Source: Cenococcum geophilum 1.58
Lineage: Eukaryota; Ascomycota; Dothideomycetes; Gloniales; Gloniaceae
Direction of reading: 5' to 3'
Assembly (NCBI GenBank): GCA_001692895.1
Contig: KV748250.1
Coordinates: 621,475 to 685,474, forward strand
DNA: 64,000 nt
Shown: positions 22,147-33,900 of the stretch, in pieces
How positions within the stretch are numbered: position 1 is the first letter of the stretch
Layout of the letters: every line of letters begins with the position of its first letter
Notes under the pieces: generated by a model
Databases searched by the model: none
The model's input: the letters and a program-made list of their open reading frames with translations, nothing else
What the model was told of the DNA's origin: nothing
Made by a program: the position numbers and the translations under genes

Positions 22147-24328
22147 TTATTTTATCTACTCTACTAGTACCTTTAGATCCTTCTATGCTTGCTAGAGAAT
22201 CTCTTTTATCTAGGAATAAAGCCCCCTATCTTCCTTCTCCTACCTCCTATTTATTAGGAAAACTACCTTTCGCAGCTTATTAACCTATAGGACTAGTGGC
22301 TAGTAGTAAGGTATAAATACCTTAGCTATACAATTAAGAAAATGCCCTTCCCTATTTACTAGCCCTAATTTTAACTTAGCTAACTTAGTGGTATTCTTAT
22401 AGTTCTAACGCTTAAACTTAGTTAGACCGATATCTTTACCTAGCCCATTATAGTATACGTATATTTAGAAAAGCACCTAGAAAAACAACTCTAGATTATG
22501 CCTAAAGGAGTGTTTCTTGCCTAGAAGCACTCCTATAGCTATAAATGCTCTTATACTAGTCTTGCCCCGTGCTCCCAAAGGTCCTTCTTACTTCTCTTTA
22601 ATCGCGAGATTAAAGTTAATTAAGAATGCCGGCTAAGAAGGATTGTTATCTTTTTTGTTTATTATAAGGTTGCCTATTAAAATATTATATTAGATAATGC
22701 CAGCCTACGTATATAAAGACTCGTATCCTTTAATGCTACCCTTTAGTATAGTAAGCATTATAGCCTAAGAGCTTGCCTTATAAAGAGGTTTCCTATAGTC
22801 ACTAGTAATAACACGTCAATATACGCAATTCTATATAATAGAGCGCTTAGTTAGAGAGGTCAAATATGGGCGCTTACTAGGCGGTAATAGGGCGCTGTAG
22901 CTGAAAGACCTTTTTCTACTAGAACTGCGGCCTTTCCTCGTACTAATTTGCGCTACGGCCGATTTTAGAGGCATCATTAAGCCTTCTAGCTTATAGTTTG
23001 TCGCTCTTATAATATTTAGCCCCTTGCGGATATTAAAGATGTTATTATCTTATCCACCTATGTAAATAGTCTTATGGTAATAGTACCTGGCTATATTAAC
23101 TACTCCTTTCTCCATTGCCTTAAGTAGCAGTTTACCCTCTTCCTTACGCTCTGGGTACTGCTACGAGTCTTTAATAACAAGGGGTATCTTAGGTATCCCT
23201 TTACGGTGTGCTTTCTAGTAAGTAGTCGCTTAACTAGCAATACAGCGTACACGCTTTATAAGTTTGTTAAGGATAAGACGCTTAGTCTAACCGTTGCGCA
23301 CGACCTTAATATATTGTTTGCTGTCCGATATTAGAATAATAGGGTCGAACCTGAGCTGCTCCTTATTTATCTAAAGAAATCCTAATATTGCTAAGGTAAA
23401 TTATAGTCCGTCTTTATTAATATTAAACGATAATAATATAATGCCTCCTACCTAGTTATACTCCTATAACCGTATAATAGATCCGTAAAGGGTAAAGCCT
23501 AGAACGAAGCGATAAGTGTCCTAAGTGGCGAAGACTTCTCTTATATATTTCCCTAAATTAAACTATACCTGCGAGGGTATATTGGTGTTTAGATTACTCT
23601 TTAGCTCTTTTAGTATAAGTATATGCGACTAATAGTATTAAGAGCTTTCGCCGGCTATTAGATTATCTATAAAACCGATATTTAGCTTTTACTTCGCCGC
23701 AGACCCTTATAAGGGCTACTTAGTATATATAACGAGCTTTTGTCATATCTTTAGGGCGGACCCATACTCCTCTATAAAGCCTAAAAATAATCTAATTAGG
23801 TTATTAAACCACTTTAGGACATTATCTTACTCTGCGCTTTTAGGCCAGTTATGCTAGCCGCTTAGCGTATAGTAGATTATCCCCTTCCCTACATTTCTTA
23901 AAAACGGCAGCGCTTACCGCCCTAAGGCCTTCTACTCCCTTAAAGAATACTTTATATAAGTCAGGAATCCCAACATAAAGAGGGCCTAGCTCCTCCTTTA
24001 GAACATTATCTATGTATTTCCTATATTTAGACAAGTTAGCAAAGCTGCTTATATTGTGTTAATATGGGGTTTAAATGTGGAATAGTAGCGGTTAGGGGGG
24101 AGGTATAGACTCTATTGCGGTGGCGATAGTATTACTCTATACGTCCTTATCTAATTCGCGATTAAGAACTATTTTTAGAAGAGAAGTAAACTGTTTAATA
24201 TTAAAGTTGTCGGAATTAACTAAGGAGCTAAGTTGGAGAAGGTCACTATAAAGAGTGCCATGGCTAGCGCTAGATAGCAGTAATTAAGTAGCGGGAAGGT
24301 TTTATAATGCCAGGATAAGGTTAACCAT
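22147..24328 (-). pseudogene. Fungal-type protein kinase (FunK1 family), RIP-degraded
   Basis: A minus-strand frame runs from ATG (24326-24328, MVNLILAL) to TAA at 22147-22149, about 727 codons, matching the usual FunK1 length. Family phrases appear in order: SDLLQLSSLVNSDNFN, YIDNVLKEELGPLYVGIP, VSAAVFKKCREGDN, FALGFTLYGSVIRLYEY, IPKIPLVIKDSQQYPERKEE, VVNIARYYYHKT, RSSSRKRSFS, VITSDYRKPLYKASS, YNILIGNLIINKK, PAFLINFNLAIKE, GVLLGKKHSFRHNLESFFY and VFIPYYQPLV (the last with a stop at Q). The catalytic loop normally reads DISxGNLM and the metal-binding motif DLDLA; here they read NILIGNLI and NFNLA, so the catalytic aspartates are gone. The many stops are at Gln/Trp/Arg codons and I see almost no frameshift. 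FunK1 kinases are abundant in basidiomycetes and some ascomycetes; their substrates are unknown. Confidence 0.9.
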
Positions 24329-25625
24329 AAGATTTTTAAGCCCTATATGTGTTAGAGGGGACTTATTAGATAAATTAATAAATACCTTTATCGCCTATCT
24401 AATGTAATAAGTCTAAAGAGCTAGGGATGCCTAGATCCTAATAAGTTAAGTTAAATAAATTACGAAAGTTATTTAGTCCTTCCCTAATAGGCTTTGTTTT
24501 AATTATCTCTAATCTAAAGAGATTTATTATTATAAGTGAACGCGCTAAGAGCTACGTTAGGAGGGCCGCGTAGTAGGCGGGTAGGTAGGCGAAGAGAAAA
24601 GATTAAAGAGGCTAGTATATAAGGGCGGTATAATGGTAGATAAGTGTAGGGAGGCCAAGAACACATTAAGCGCGTCTTGTAATGAGGAAATAACTAAGAA
24701 AAAAAGTGTAAGGAAGGAAGTAAGGTAGGAGCAAATATAGAAGATTAAAGATTAGGTGTGGAAAAGTTAAGCCAACCTAATATAGCTCGGACTAAGGCTT
24801 TATAGGGCTTAGTTAAATACTAAGCTATAATAACCGGTTTTAGTTTATTTTGTAACGCGTAAGGCTCTAATATAGTGGGGCTCCTAAAAGCGGGTTAACT
24901 AGGGTTATATAAGCGCCCACGTACGATTATATAGCTGGTCCTAAAATAAGCTAAACCTAATATGCCAGATACAGACAGTTAACCTCTTTTTATAGCAGTT
25001 AATCGACCCGTTTCCTGAAATTAGGATTTAGTTTCTTAAAACTAGATCTAGTTTTCGGGATTGCGCCCTTTTTATAATAGTTAATTGGCTGTCTCCTAGG
25101 GCTAGGGTCGGGGCTTAGCTTTAGGGTCAGGTTGCGATTTAAGCTAGGGTAAAAATAGCCCTATACTTACCCCTCCTAAGACTATTAAGCCGCTTAGCTT
25201 AACACTATCCCTTATACCGTCGTCAGCTATATATATATGGCCCGTGCGCGATCTTAAGAACATTAAAACCTTAACTACTAAAGTGTTGCGGTAGAATTAC
25301 TAACCGCCCGTAAATAAGTAGGTCTACCTTTTTGGCCGTATTTAGTATATTTGGCTTAGTAGGCGTTCCTAATAGTTAATAGGCCCGTTTCCCGAAAATA
25401 GAATTAGGATACGGTCTTTAGAATTAGAATATAGTCTTTAAAATTGGACCCAGTTCTTAAAACAAGATTTAGTTCTTAGAGTCGCAACTTAGGCTAACAT
25501 TAAGGGATATATCCTGTATTTATTCTCAACATTCCTACCTTATTAATATAAAATTTAGAGTTAACCTACACCCTAGTTATCCTATAAAAACACCAAAGAG
25601 CTACTAAGCCATTAATTATTTATTA
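24329..25625. other. RIP-degraded region, no gene recognised
   Basis: No convincing frame on either strand. Repeated motifs of the form TAGTTAATYGRCCCGTTTCC followed by several AGTTCTTAAAA/GGATTTAGTT words occur near 25000-25060 and 25375-25480, suggesting two remnants of one short dispersed repeat. Confidence 0.35.
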
Positions 25626-26290
25626 TAGTCATGTGTCTAAAGTAAAGATCACTATTGAGGTTAAAGCGAGCCATAAATAAGAACTTTTAAAAGCAAAAGG
25701 GGACCTTTTTAGAAAAGGCCGATAGATTAAAGCAATACTTTAACGTAGATTGCTATATCCTTATACAGCGCAATAGTCGATTTTATATTTATACGTCTAT
25801 AGATTAACCTTTATAGCCTCCAAACCCATAAGACCTAGTAGGCCCTCTTCTCTCTATTATTATACGGAATATACTAACTGTTTTAAAGGAAAGGTTCTAT
25901 TCTATTCCAGTTAAGAAGACTCTAATACATTTTAACTAGGTTAAAGAGAATAGGTTAACAAAGGTTAATTCTAAGACATCCGTAAAGTAACGACCTTAAG
26001 GACTAAGCAAGTTATAGGGTAGCTAACTTATCACTACTAAGCATATAAAGGTGGAGGACTTATTAAGCTTACTTGCTATAAGTAAGTCTCTAACTTTAAT
26101 CCAATATATAAGAACTTATTTATTTACGTGCGGATAATAATAAGAGATTCTTAATATAGAAGCAACTATATAGAAATACAATACCAAGCTAAGGAAATCC
26201 TAATTAACGCCTTAATCCTCAATAAATGCTAAAAGAGATAAACGTGATTGCAAAAATCTTTATAAGAAATTTCTTATTCCTTAAAGCAGA
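25626..26290 (+). pseudogene. MADS-like DNA-binding protein, decayed (copy 1)
   Basis: A plus-strand reading starts SKVKITIEVKASHK and continues with LLKAKGDLFRK, then ADRLKQYFNVDCYILIQRNS after one frame change. The basic start, the K-x-T/D-L-F-x-K-A motif and the following hydrophobic beta segment fit a divergent MADS-type domain. The remainder (KVEDLLSL, SLTLIQYIRTYLF, EILNIEATI, SINAKRDKRD) is a lysine-rich C-terminal region ending near 26270. That C-terminal part is repeated in diverged form at about 36790-37060. Assignment to MADS is by motif resemblance only. An alternative is an unrelated small basic nuclear protein. Confidence 0.4.
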
Positions 26291-26295
26291 AAGTA

Positions 26296-26640
26296 TAGTT
26301 AAGGTTAAAGTGAGCTATAAATAATAATTTTCAAAAGCATTTAGTAACCTTAAATAAAGCTAATAGATTATGGCGGCATTACCGGGCGGATATATATATT
26401 ATAGCGCGGCGTAATAGTTAATATTATCTAGTTATCTAGTAGAGGATAGAATTTGTCCTTAAAATAGAAGTTAGTTTGCGGAATAATAGAAGAAAACGAG
26501 GGTTTTTAGGTCTGGAGGCTATAAAGGCTAATCTATAAATATATAGAGTAACTAGACTTAAATATGTAATAAGGAAACGTGGTTCTACTTACTTTAGACG
26601 CTAAACTTAGTTAGATCTACTAACTTATTGCTAATTAAGC
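26296..26640 (+). pseudogene. MADS-like fragment, tandem copy 2
   Basis: Directly after copy 1, another plus-strand stretch starts VKVKVSYK and, after a frame change, reads KANRLWRHYRADIYIIARRN, the same pattern as copy 1 (basic start, KANRL/KADRL helix, then a hydrophobic strand ending RRNS/QRNS). This suggests a tandem pair of related genes or a duplicated domain. The 3' limit is unclear. Confidence 0.35.
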
Positions 26641-26739
26641 ATTTAAATGCAGTAAATACTTGCTATAAAGGGCAGGGCTAGTTTTAGCTTAAATCTAATA
26701 AATTTTCTTTAATAAGCAAACGATATAAATAACTAAAGA

Positions 26740-27460
26740 GCGTACTATTTAAGCCAATAAATTTCCTCCTTAATTCTGTAGACTTCTCTATCCTAAAGCT
26801 AAGCGTACCCTTTTCCTCTTTGCCGTGATCTTGTTTCTAGCCTTTGCAACCCATTTATCTCCGTAATCTAAAGTTTTATTACTACCTCCCTTAAAAGTAT
26901 AAATTTCGTTTTAAAACCGCCTAATAGTATCTCTTATTTCTCCCCAGTTACTTCTTAGGCTGTCGATCTAATTGTTAACCTTCCCTAGATAACTTATAAT
27001 ATAGCGGTTGCTTTTTTTAAGGCTGCTAACTTTCCCGTTAATTTGGCTAAGCCTATAGCTAAGTTAATTAACTAAGCTACCTAGTCTCTCTATTGCCCCT
27101 AATAGAGTAAGCTAAGGGTTAATAAGCTTTATTGGAAAGAGTTACTAGGCGGACTATATTAAGACAACCTCTTTATCTTATTAGTGCGGGGCGAGTATTT
27201 CCTTACAGTTCCTTCCGTATTGGCCTTGTTATTCTTTAAATTACTTTTGCGTTCTAGTACTAACTAGATATCCTACTTATATAAGCTAGTAAATGGACAA
27301 AACTACGGGGAAGTAACTATCGTATACCTACCCTACTGTATTAACGGCCTTATTAGAGCCCTTGGGATTAGAAGTAAGCGGTATATCCTAGCTTTATTAG
27401 CGGTATCCTATAAAGGATTTAATGTTTAAAGCGCACCTTAATCTAATATAATGTGGTATT
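26740..27460 (-). pseudogene. Decayed coiled-coil protein of unknown function
   Basis: On the minus strand one frame reads from about 27130 down to 26790 with few stops. It shows heptad-like spacing: GAIERLGSLVN, LSYRLSQINGKVSSLKKSN, YLGKVNN, IDSLRSNWGEIRDTIRRF, then a basic end DKWVAKARNKITAKRKR. This is a long coiled coil followed by a basic tail. A further minus-strand stretch upstream (27150-27460) is compatible with the same gene in another frame. No family is recognised. The coiled coil is the supported observation. Confidence 0.45.
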
Positions 27461-28044
27461 CTCTATTATGGCTTCTAAGTCGCTTATTATTAAAGAGATA
27501 AGGCAGCTAATAGTTTAAGTGTCTTTATAAAAAAGTAAGGAGGGATTTCCTTAAAGGATATTATACTTAATATAGGTCTGGTTAAAGGATATAGAGGCCT
27601 TTTATATCCTGCTCCTCTCTGCCGCTTAGCTAATAGGAAAGCTAATAGTGGGCTCCGCTTTAACTATGCCTTAAAAGTTAAGCCGATTTACTAACTTAGG
27701 GATACTAGTATAGTATTATAAATGTACTATAATACAGCCACAATAGGAGCATGATCCTTCCCTGTCTATATTTAACTTTACTATGCCTCTATAGGAGGGT
27801 TATATTAAACGATAAGGGCTAGCATTAACCCCTTTCTTCTAATTATTCTAAGACGGCGATATAGAGGCAGCCAGTTAAGCGTTATTTTGTATAGCAATGC
27901 CTATCTAGTTGCGTAGCTTTACTTAAGCCCTATTATACACCTTAACGCAACTTCCTATCGCCTTAATAGCTGATAAGCCTAGCTTAAGGTTACGATAAGG
28001 TAAATAGGCAACTTAGCTTTTAGATAGCCCTAATAGTGTAGTAT

Positions 28045-28415
28045 TTAGAGGCGTTTGTATAAAGTTATAAACTAGAACCGGAAGCCAACAATAACCTCCT
28101 AATAACGCCTTACCTAGCAGGAATAGCATTATATAATCTACTTCTAACGCCTACCCTTTACGGAGCAGGATACTGCTTAAGTAGTAGACTTATCTTAACC
28201 AGTTAATCTTATATATTTACTCCCCATCTATAGCAAAGGAGCTGTTAGTGCGTTATAGGGTGGTTTAATTAGTATTCTAGCTAAGCCCTTTATAAGCGCT
28301 CCGCCTTATACAGGCGGTATAATAACTCCTATTAATCTACCTTACGTTAAGGGAGGACTTATATTTAAGACGCCAAGTAGCCAGTACTTAAAGGTATATA
28401 GACTTATACCCTTAT
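28045..28415 (+). repeat. 370-bp dispersed repeat, copy 1
   Basis: This segment matches 38457-38815 in the same orientation along its whole length. Both contain GTATAAAGTTATAAACTAGA near the left end and TATAAGCGCTCCGCCTTATA near the right. The differences are mostly C/T and G/A, as expected if both copies were hit by RIP. It is not obviously coding in this copy. It may be the 3' end of a duplicated gene (see 37746-38540) or a transposon fragment. Confidence 0.8.
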
Positions 28416-29154
28416 CTATACGTTCTACTACGTCCTCATTTCTATAAGTAGTCGGTTTACTTTTCACTTATTATTTGTCTATTAGAATACTCTATCTTCT
28501 CCTTTTTTTACTAGCTATTCTGTCTAGTCATTAACGCTAATCCTCTATAATAACTATTCTAGAATTTGCTTTAGATCCTCGCTTATAAAATTAACTAAAA
28601 AAAAAGCTAAATACACTATTGTAGATTTAAGGCGTTGGTGTTGGCCTAAGTACTATTAGACTTCTTAATCTTTGCTATGCGTAGGTACCCTCTAAACTAT
28701 AAAATTGCCCTTCTCTATTATGCTCTTTCTAGGAATAATTAAAAACCATACTTATAATGGCATATTTAGATCTAGCAACACTCTTAAAAGCCTATTAGGT
28801 AGCCTAGATAAGGTTTAACAATAAATAACCCAATAAAGAGGCCAGTATAGGCCTGCGAAGATCCTTACATCTTAGGCCAATAACTAAGGAGGAAAGGCTA
28901 AAAGTAGCTTTAAAGCGTAAAATACCTGCTAAGGATTAGGTTCGTGCCGTCTTATTTAGCTTATAGATAAACATACTTCTTCTTACCGTTCCTATCAGCT
29001 TTATAGTTAATTATCTTTACGTTAACGGTATTACCATATTTATCGTTAACTTTATTGCTATTATTCCGCTTACTGTAATGCTTAGTTACACTACTAAAGA
29101 GATTACGCTCCGCGCCAGTAATACATTAGGTAGTCTTTTAAACGCCACTTTTAG

Positions 29155-29206
29155 GTACATTTCTCCGCTTTTTATTTATCCTAATATTATCTAACATTTA
29201 GCGCAG
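29155..29206 (+). other. Intron 1 of the CAX pseudogene
   Basis: It is a 52-bp interval that starts GTACAT, has a CTAAC branch-like motif about 15 bases before its end, and ends GCGCAG. Removing it joins ATF to xNAVKL in the correct CAX frame, which is why I call it an intron. Confidence 0.7.
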
Positions 29207-30196
29207 AAACGCTGTTAAATTAATTATCTCTATTTTAGCCCTAACTAAGGGCCAGATTACTATTATTAAAACTTCCTTAATCGGTAGTATGCTTTCGAAC
29301 TTACTCCTTATCCTTAATATATGCTTTTTTTTCGGAGGTATTAACTAGATAGAACAACATTTTAATATAACAGTAGCAGATACTACGGCCGGTCTTCTAG
29401 CTCTATACGTTAGCGGTCTAATTATTCTAACCACCTTCCACTCTACGCTGTTAAGTAAGTTTAATAACAGCTTTAGACCTATAATAGATACTAACCCACG
29501 TAGCCATAAGCCCTAATAGCTCTATACTTAATTGGGAGCTTTCCTACGGAATAGCTATTATCTTCCTAATTATATACGTTTGCTACCTTATATTTTAATT
29601 AAAGTTATATACCGAAATATATAATACTCCAAGCTAAAGGGCTCCTAAGCGTAAATCCTCCTAAGTTAAGCAGGGTATATCTCTCTATAGTATTGCATAG
29701 ATTAGCGCTAGAGCGGCGGCTATATCTAGAGGTGGAGTAAACTAAGAATAGCTTGTATAGGATTTAAACGTAGAAGAGGAAGACAATAAGATTAAGGAGC
29801 CTAAATTGACGATCTGGGGTGTAATTATAACCCTTGGATTCTCTACCGCGTTAGTCGCCTTCTATTCTAAGTTTATAGTTAACAGTATTAGTAATATTAC
29901 GGCAAGCGGCACTGTCTCTACTACTTTTATCGGTCTTATCCTACTTCTAATCATTAGGAACGCTACTAAGTATATAATAGCGGTTACAGTAGCTTATAAG
30001 GATAAAATAAGTCTAGTAATTAATGTTGCTATTAGATTTAGCATACAAATCGCTCTTCTAGTTCTCCCCTTTATTATTATACTTAGTTAGATTATTAGCT
30101 AGGATTATATAATACTTTATTTTAATACCTTTCTAATTACTATTTTATTTGTTACTGTGCTCCTAGTAAATTATCTTATCCAAAATAGTAAATCTA

Positions 30197-30247
30197 GTAA
30201 GTTTTCCTTTCTATATAGGTAATCCACTCTAACTAATACTAAAATAG
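30197..30247 (+). other. Intron 2 of the CAX pseudogene
   Basis: It is a 51-bp interval that starts GTAAGT, contains CTAACTAAT near the 3' end, and ends AAATAG. Removal joins SKS to xWLKGV in frame, as expected before the last CAX membrane segment. Confidence 0.75.
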
Positions 30248-30325
30248 ACTGGCTTAAAGGCGTTCTTATTATAGTAATCTATACTATTATTGCAGTTACT
30301 AGCTAGTTTTATCTAGGGTAAGTTT

Positions 30326-30885
30326 TAGATCCTCTCTGTTCTGCTTAGTTTAAGCCTCTAATTACTATCTTACTCCTCTATTAGTGTTAACTAGTTTCTA
30401 TTACCTAGAGCTAAATAGGATTTTTATAAACTATATATATAGCTTTCTAGCAAACCCTAGGCTGATCTTCTCGTATCTATTAAGCCGTCTAGGTTACCTA
30501 GAATGTTACTTTCTTTTGTTTTCTCTTAAAAAAAAACCTTTATATTTATGTATATATACAGATTGTGTCTTATTATACTATTCTCTACTACTTAAATCCT
30601 CTTATATACTTATTATACCTATAATAGTGCGAGAATAATTACTACTATTAACGAATTAATACGTCTAATATGTCTCTAGCATAATAGATATGCAGAATAG
30701 GTAACTATATATAGTTATAATAGCGCTAATACCAGTGAACTAAATATATCTTAGTATATAGATATTTGTTACATAAGCGCACGGTGTCTAAGCTATAATG
30801 CGATATTGTTATCTCTTTAGCTACTTCTATTAAAGTCTTGCATAATAGCTCTTTTGCTACTGTAGTGCCTATTGCTTTACTCGGA
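30326..30885. other. Spacer, no gene recognised
   Basis: The open frame at 30384-30638 is Leu/Tyr/Ile-rich, as random AT-rich RIP-degraded DNA would give, and shows no motif. I therefore do not annotate it as a gene. Confidence 0.35.
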
Positions 30886-31450
30886 GACAGCACCTAAAAA
30901 TCCCCTAAATGCCTTTGTTCCGTATGCTGCTTAGCTCGCTTCTTAGCCTAGTAAGCCTTTTACCTTAACTTCTTCCATTTTCACCTCTGATTGTGTGTTT
31001 ACTAGGAGCACCTAGCCTATGTATAAGCACTCCATAGCTTAGGCTGTATTGGGTTTTAGCTCCATATTTATAGCGGTGCGATTACTTTCTTCTTAGTTAA
31101 AATTAGAAACACTATCTATTGTATTTAAACCCTCTGCTTCCTTAAACGCCTTGTTATACTCTAGGTCACTTACCTTTAACTTAGACGCAGAGTTTAACGG
31201 GCTTTGGCCTGCGTTTGTGGCGATATCTAGGTAAAAAACTAGGTAAGCAGACTATACAAATCTCGCCGGCCCGCTTATACATACTAGCTAGCCTCTTATT
31301 AGTGTATATATTACAAAATTAATTTTGGCAGCACCTTATCTCTACTTGGCGTCTATTAAGTAGTTATAACTATTTAACTCCTTGCTTGTTGGGTACGAGA
31401 TTTATTTACTAGTTAGTTTAAAAAGTTCTGCTTGGGTATAAGAGAAGACA
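30886..31450 (-). pseudogene. Decayed gene of unknown function
   Basis: A minus-strand frame of about 185 codons reads from about 31440 down to 30888. It has few stops (all TAA/TAG) and good coding character: DIATNAGQSPLNSASKLKVS, DLEYNKAFKEAEGLNTIDS, VSNFN, SEVKMEEVKVKGLLG and GTKAFRGFLGAVSE. It is acidic, with no recognised domain. Its 5' end lies near the left inverted repeat of the 31.7-36.7 kb segment, but outside it. One ambiguous base (n) lies at 31491, just upstream. Confidence 0.45.
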
Positions 31451-31730
31451 ATAAAGGTATAGATGTGATTAATGACCCGTTAGAGAATATNAGCATGGAG
31501 AGATAATTGCTTAATTAATTAAGGTTAGAAAGTTTTATATAAGGCCTAGAAGATATATACTCCTGCTTGCGTAAAGGTGGCATTTTGCGGGTAATTATCG
31601 GGAAATGGCGGTTTGGAGAACGCTATATGTGGCTTTACGCCACTTAAACTCTATTTAATACCTTAGCTACACTCTCGCCATCTCTACGTATGTATGTATA
31701 TATGTATATTCTATTCGCCATCTTAACAAG

Positions 31731-31779
31731 TGTGGCCGGTGCGGGTCGGCCACCCTCCCTGTTTATAGTGGCGACATCT
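31731..31779 (+). repeat. Left 49-bp inverted repeat
   Basis: GC-rich block with GGTCGGCCACCCTCCCTG; its inverted partner is at 36701-36749. It interrupts a strongly AT-rich context. Confidence 0.8.
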
Positions 31780-32289
31780 TATTATAAGCCGCTTTAATTA
31801 CTGTTATATATAATTATACGCATGCTTATATAACTCAAACGTTCCGCATTTATAACCCGTTGCTTTAGATATAAGAAAAACGCACCATCTGGGGCTTTTG
31901 CTAGTCCTATTTACTATATAATCCGTTAGAGCTTTAAGTGATAATGTTTTAATGGTCTGGACAACTTAGAGCGGTATATCTATCTTAATCTAATATGTAA
32001 TCTAGTCTAGAACGTTTCTTAAATAGATGTTTTAGAGGTTTTATTTCTACTACTCTTTCCGTATAACACATTAATGTATCCTAAGTTAAAGGTAAAAGTA
32101 TTGGCTTTAGCCTGACCCCTTACAGACCGATAAGAGCTGTATTATAGTAGCTGCCTATTCTAACGTGGCACCACTATGTAAGCATAGCCACAACCTTTAA
32201 AACCTTATCCCGACTCCTGTTAGCCTTCTCTATTTATCCTCTTTTATAACCCTTATGCTATTGCAGTATATATCTTCTCGCCGATTATT

Positions 32290-33900
32290 ATGTTATTTGG
32301 TTTCGCAGTTAGCGACTTTATCGCCGCCGGCACGCTTATTAAAGACATTATTACGATTCTCTGCACCTTAGCGCGATCTAAATATTAAGAGCTGCTGCTT
32401 AAGCTACACGGCCTCTAGTAAGCTTTGTATTAAATCGAGCACCTAAAAGCTCTACTAGAACGGTAGATATATATTATAAGTATTAAGGTCGCTGCGCTTA
32501 TATATATATATATTCTAGACGAATTCGCGGGCAAGTTTAAGAAGTTTAAGAGTCTAGCTGGCCAGCCTAGGAACTCTAAGGTGAAGATATGGACTCAGAA
32601 ACTGTGGTGGGGATTTACTATAGCTAATGAAGTGCGTAATTTGCGGGCGTATATTATAGCGTATGTCGGAAGCCTAAATATAAGACTACTTATAGAGGAG
32701 TTGTTAGATTTCCCCTCCCCCTTAAATCACATAATTAAGCTAACTAAACTTTATATAGATCTTCTATATATATAATAGGCGAAAGGTTTAAAAGGACCCA
32801 AACGAGCCTTATTAAGGTTTGTGAGAGTACTAAAGTAACTAGTAAGATTATGCAGAGTATACAGTTAACTTTAGAAAAGATTGCTATAGTAATAATAAGG
32901 TAAGCATCCTCTTTTATAGCATTTTGTAGTATACTAATAAGTAATAAGCGATGTAATTCTATAGCTAAAAACGCTAGTTAAGCAAGTGGCTAGGATATAG
33001 TAATTAAATGCTAAAGTTATTAGTCTCTTAGTTAAAATGCAAGAGTCCTTTACTCTAGCTTTGCAGTATACTTAGTTCTAAGCCCTAATGAAATTTAAAG
33101 ATGCTCTAGGGAGAGTTTTCCCTATTCCCTCGGAATTTAATTAGCTTATATAGCTAACCCTTTACATTTATTACATTATACTAAACGAGTAGCAGAAAGT
33201 TAAAGCTATAATAGTAGCGCATTTCTTGACAAGACCTAGTTATACTAAAGTTGCCGCTAGGGAGTACGAGTTATTTAATCCCTTAGATAGTTTGGAGGTT
33301 ATCTTAAAGTCTAACTTTAATAACCTAAGACTGGGCATGAGCTTAACTATAGTATTTATCCTTAGCTGATATTCCTATATATTTGGCGGAAATAAATGAT
33401 GTCTAAGACTAGGCTGTTAAAGCTCTGCCTTTACTTTATCGAACGGCGAGAAGTAATGGTAATCTATTACTAACATCGCCTCTAAAATTATACTCGCTAA
33501 TTTATAGCACTAAATGTAATATATGCTTTAAAGACGCACGTACTCGGCTTTTATTACCCTACCGCGATAATACCCTTAATTGGTTATTTAAGGACTATAA
33601 CAGCTTAATAAGAACCCTTTTACCGCGGAAAAAAAAAGGAATAGACATATAGAATAATAATAGCATTAGCGTCCATTTCTATAAAGTCGCTAGGAAGGAA
33701 AGACTATGCTTTAAAAATATCCGGCTAAGTTACCTTCCGCTTCCCTAAACGCCTCCCATTAAAAACATAAGATATACTCTAAAGTAGAAGCGTCGAGATC
33801 CACTAAAATCAGTAAAGGAAACATAACTTAAAGGAGGCTATAAGAGTCTAAATACTATTGCTAAGGAAAATCATCCTAAAGCTTATATTAAGAATGCTAT
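32290..33900 (+). pseudogene. STAND-type N-terminal domain plus ubiquitin-like domain protein, decayed
   Basis: From ATG 32290 the frame reads MLFGFAVSDFIAAGTLIKDI, then a helical region (KFKKFKSLAGQPRN, KLWWGFTIANEVRNLRAYI, VGSLNIRLLI; open at 32581-32775). This is the pattern of the alpha-helical N-terminal domain found on fungal STAND and related proteins (FGFSVGDF... start, KxxWxxFxxxEVxxLRxxI motif). Further on, LKMQESFTLAL-like text leads to FKDALGRVFPIPSEFN (about 33086-33133) and YELFNPLDSLEV, typical of the ubiquitin-like domain that follows such N-termini. A cysteine pair with SSAFTLSNGEK lies near 33400-33460. The frame changes between the two domains, where an intron (GTAAGC at about 32900) is likely. 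No NACHT or NB-ARC P-loop is visible. The end and its relation to the TPR gene downstream are uncertain. Confidence 0.65.

Larger units (their letters stand above)
28757..30325 (+). pseudogene. Vacuolar Ca2+/H+ exchanger (CAX, VCX1-like), RIP-degraded
   Basis: The frame starts at ATG 28757. Recognisable pieces are FIVNFIAIIPLTVMLSYTTK, LGSLLNATF, then after an intron [40 protein letters not shown] and EQHFNITVA. The second half follows (from 29806): LTIWGVIITLGFSTALVAFY, TFIGLILLLIIRNATKYIIA, VAYKDKISL, QIALLVLP and WLKGVLI. These are the two cation-binding repeats of the CAX family, antiporters that load calcium into the vacuole. The second repeat normally reads GNAAEH and here reads RNATKY, so the key acidic residue is lost; the first keeps NAV but has Lys for Glu. 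Two introns are still visible: 29155-29206 (GT, CTAAC branch site, CAG) and 30197-30247 (GTAAGT, CTAACTAAT, TAG). Frames match across both splices. Stops elsewhere are Gln/Trp type. The last exon end is approximate. Confidence 0.88.

Noticed and set aside
30384-30638. 84-residue plus-strand open frame as a gene
   Set aside because: Composition is that of random AT-rich DNA, and it lies just after the CAX 3' end with no motif.
31491-31491. Single ambiguous base (n)
   Set aside because: A sequencing or assembly ambiguity in a non-coding stretch, with no sign of a larger gap.
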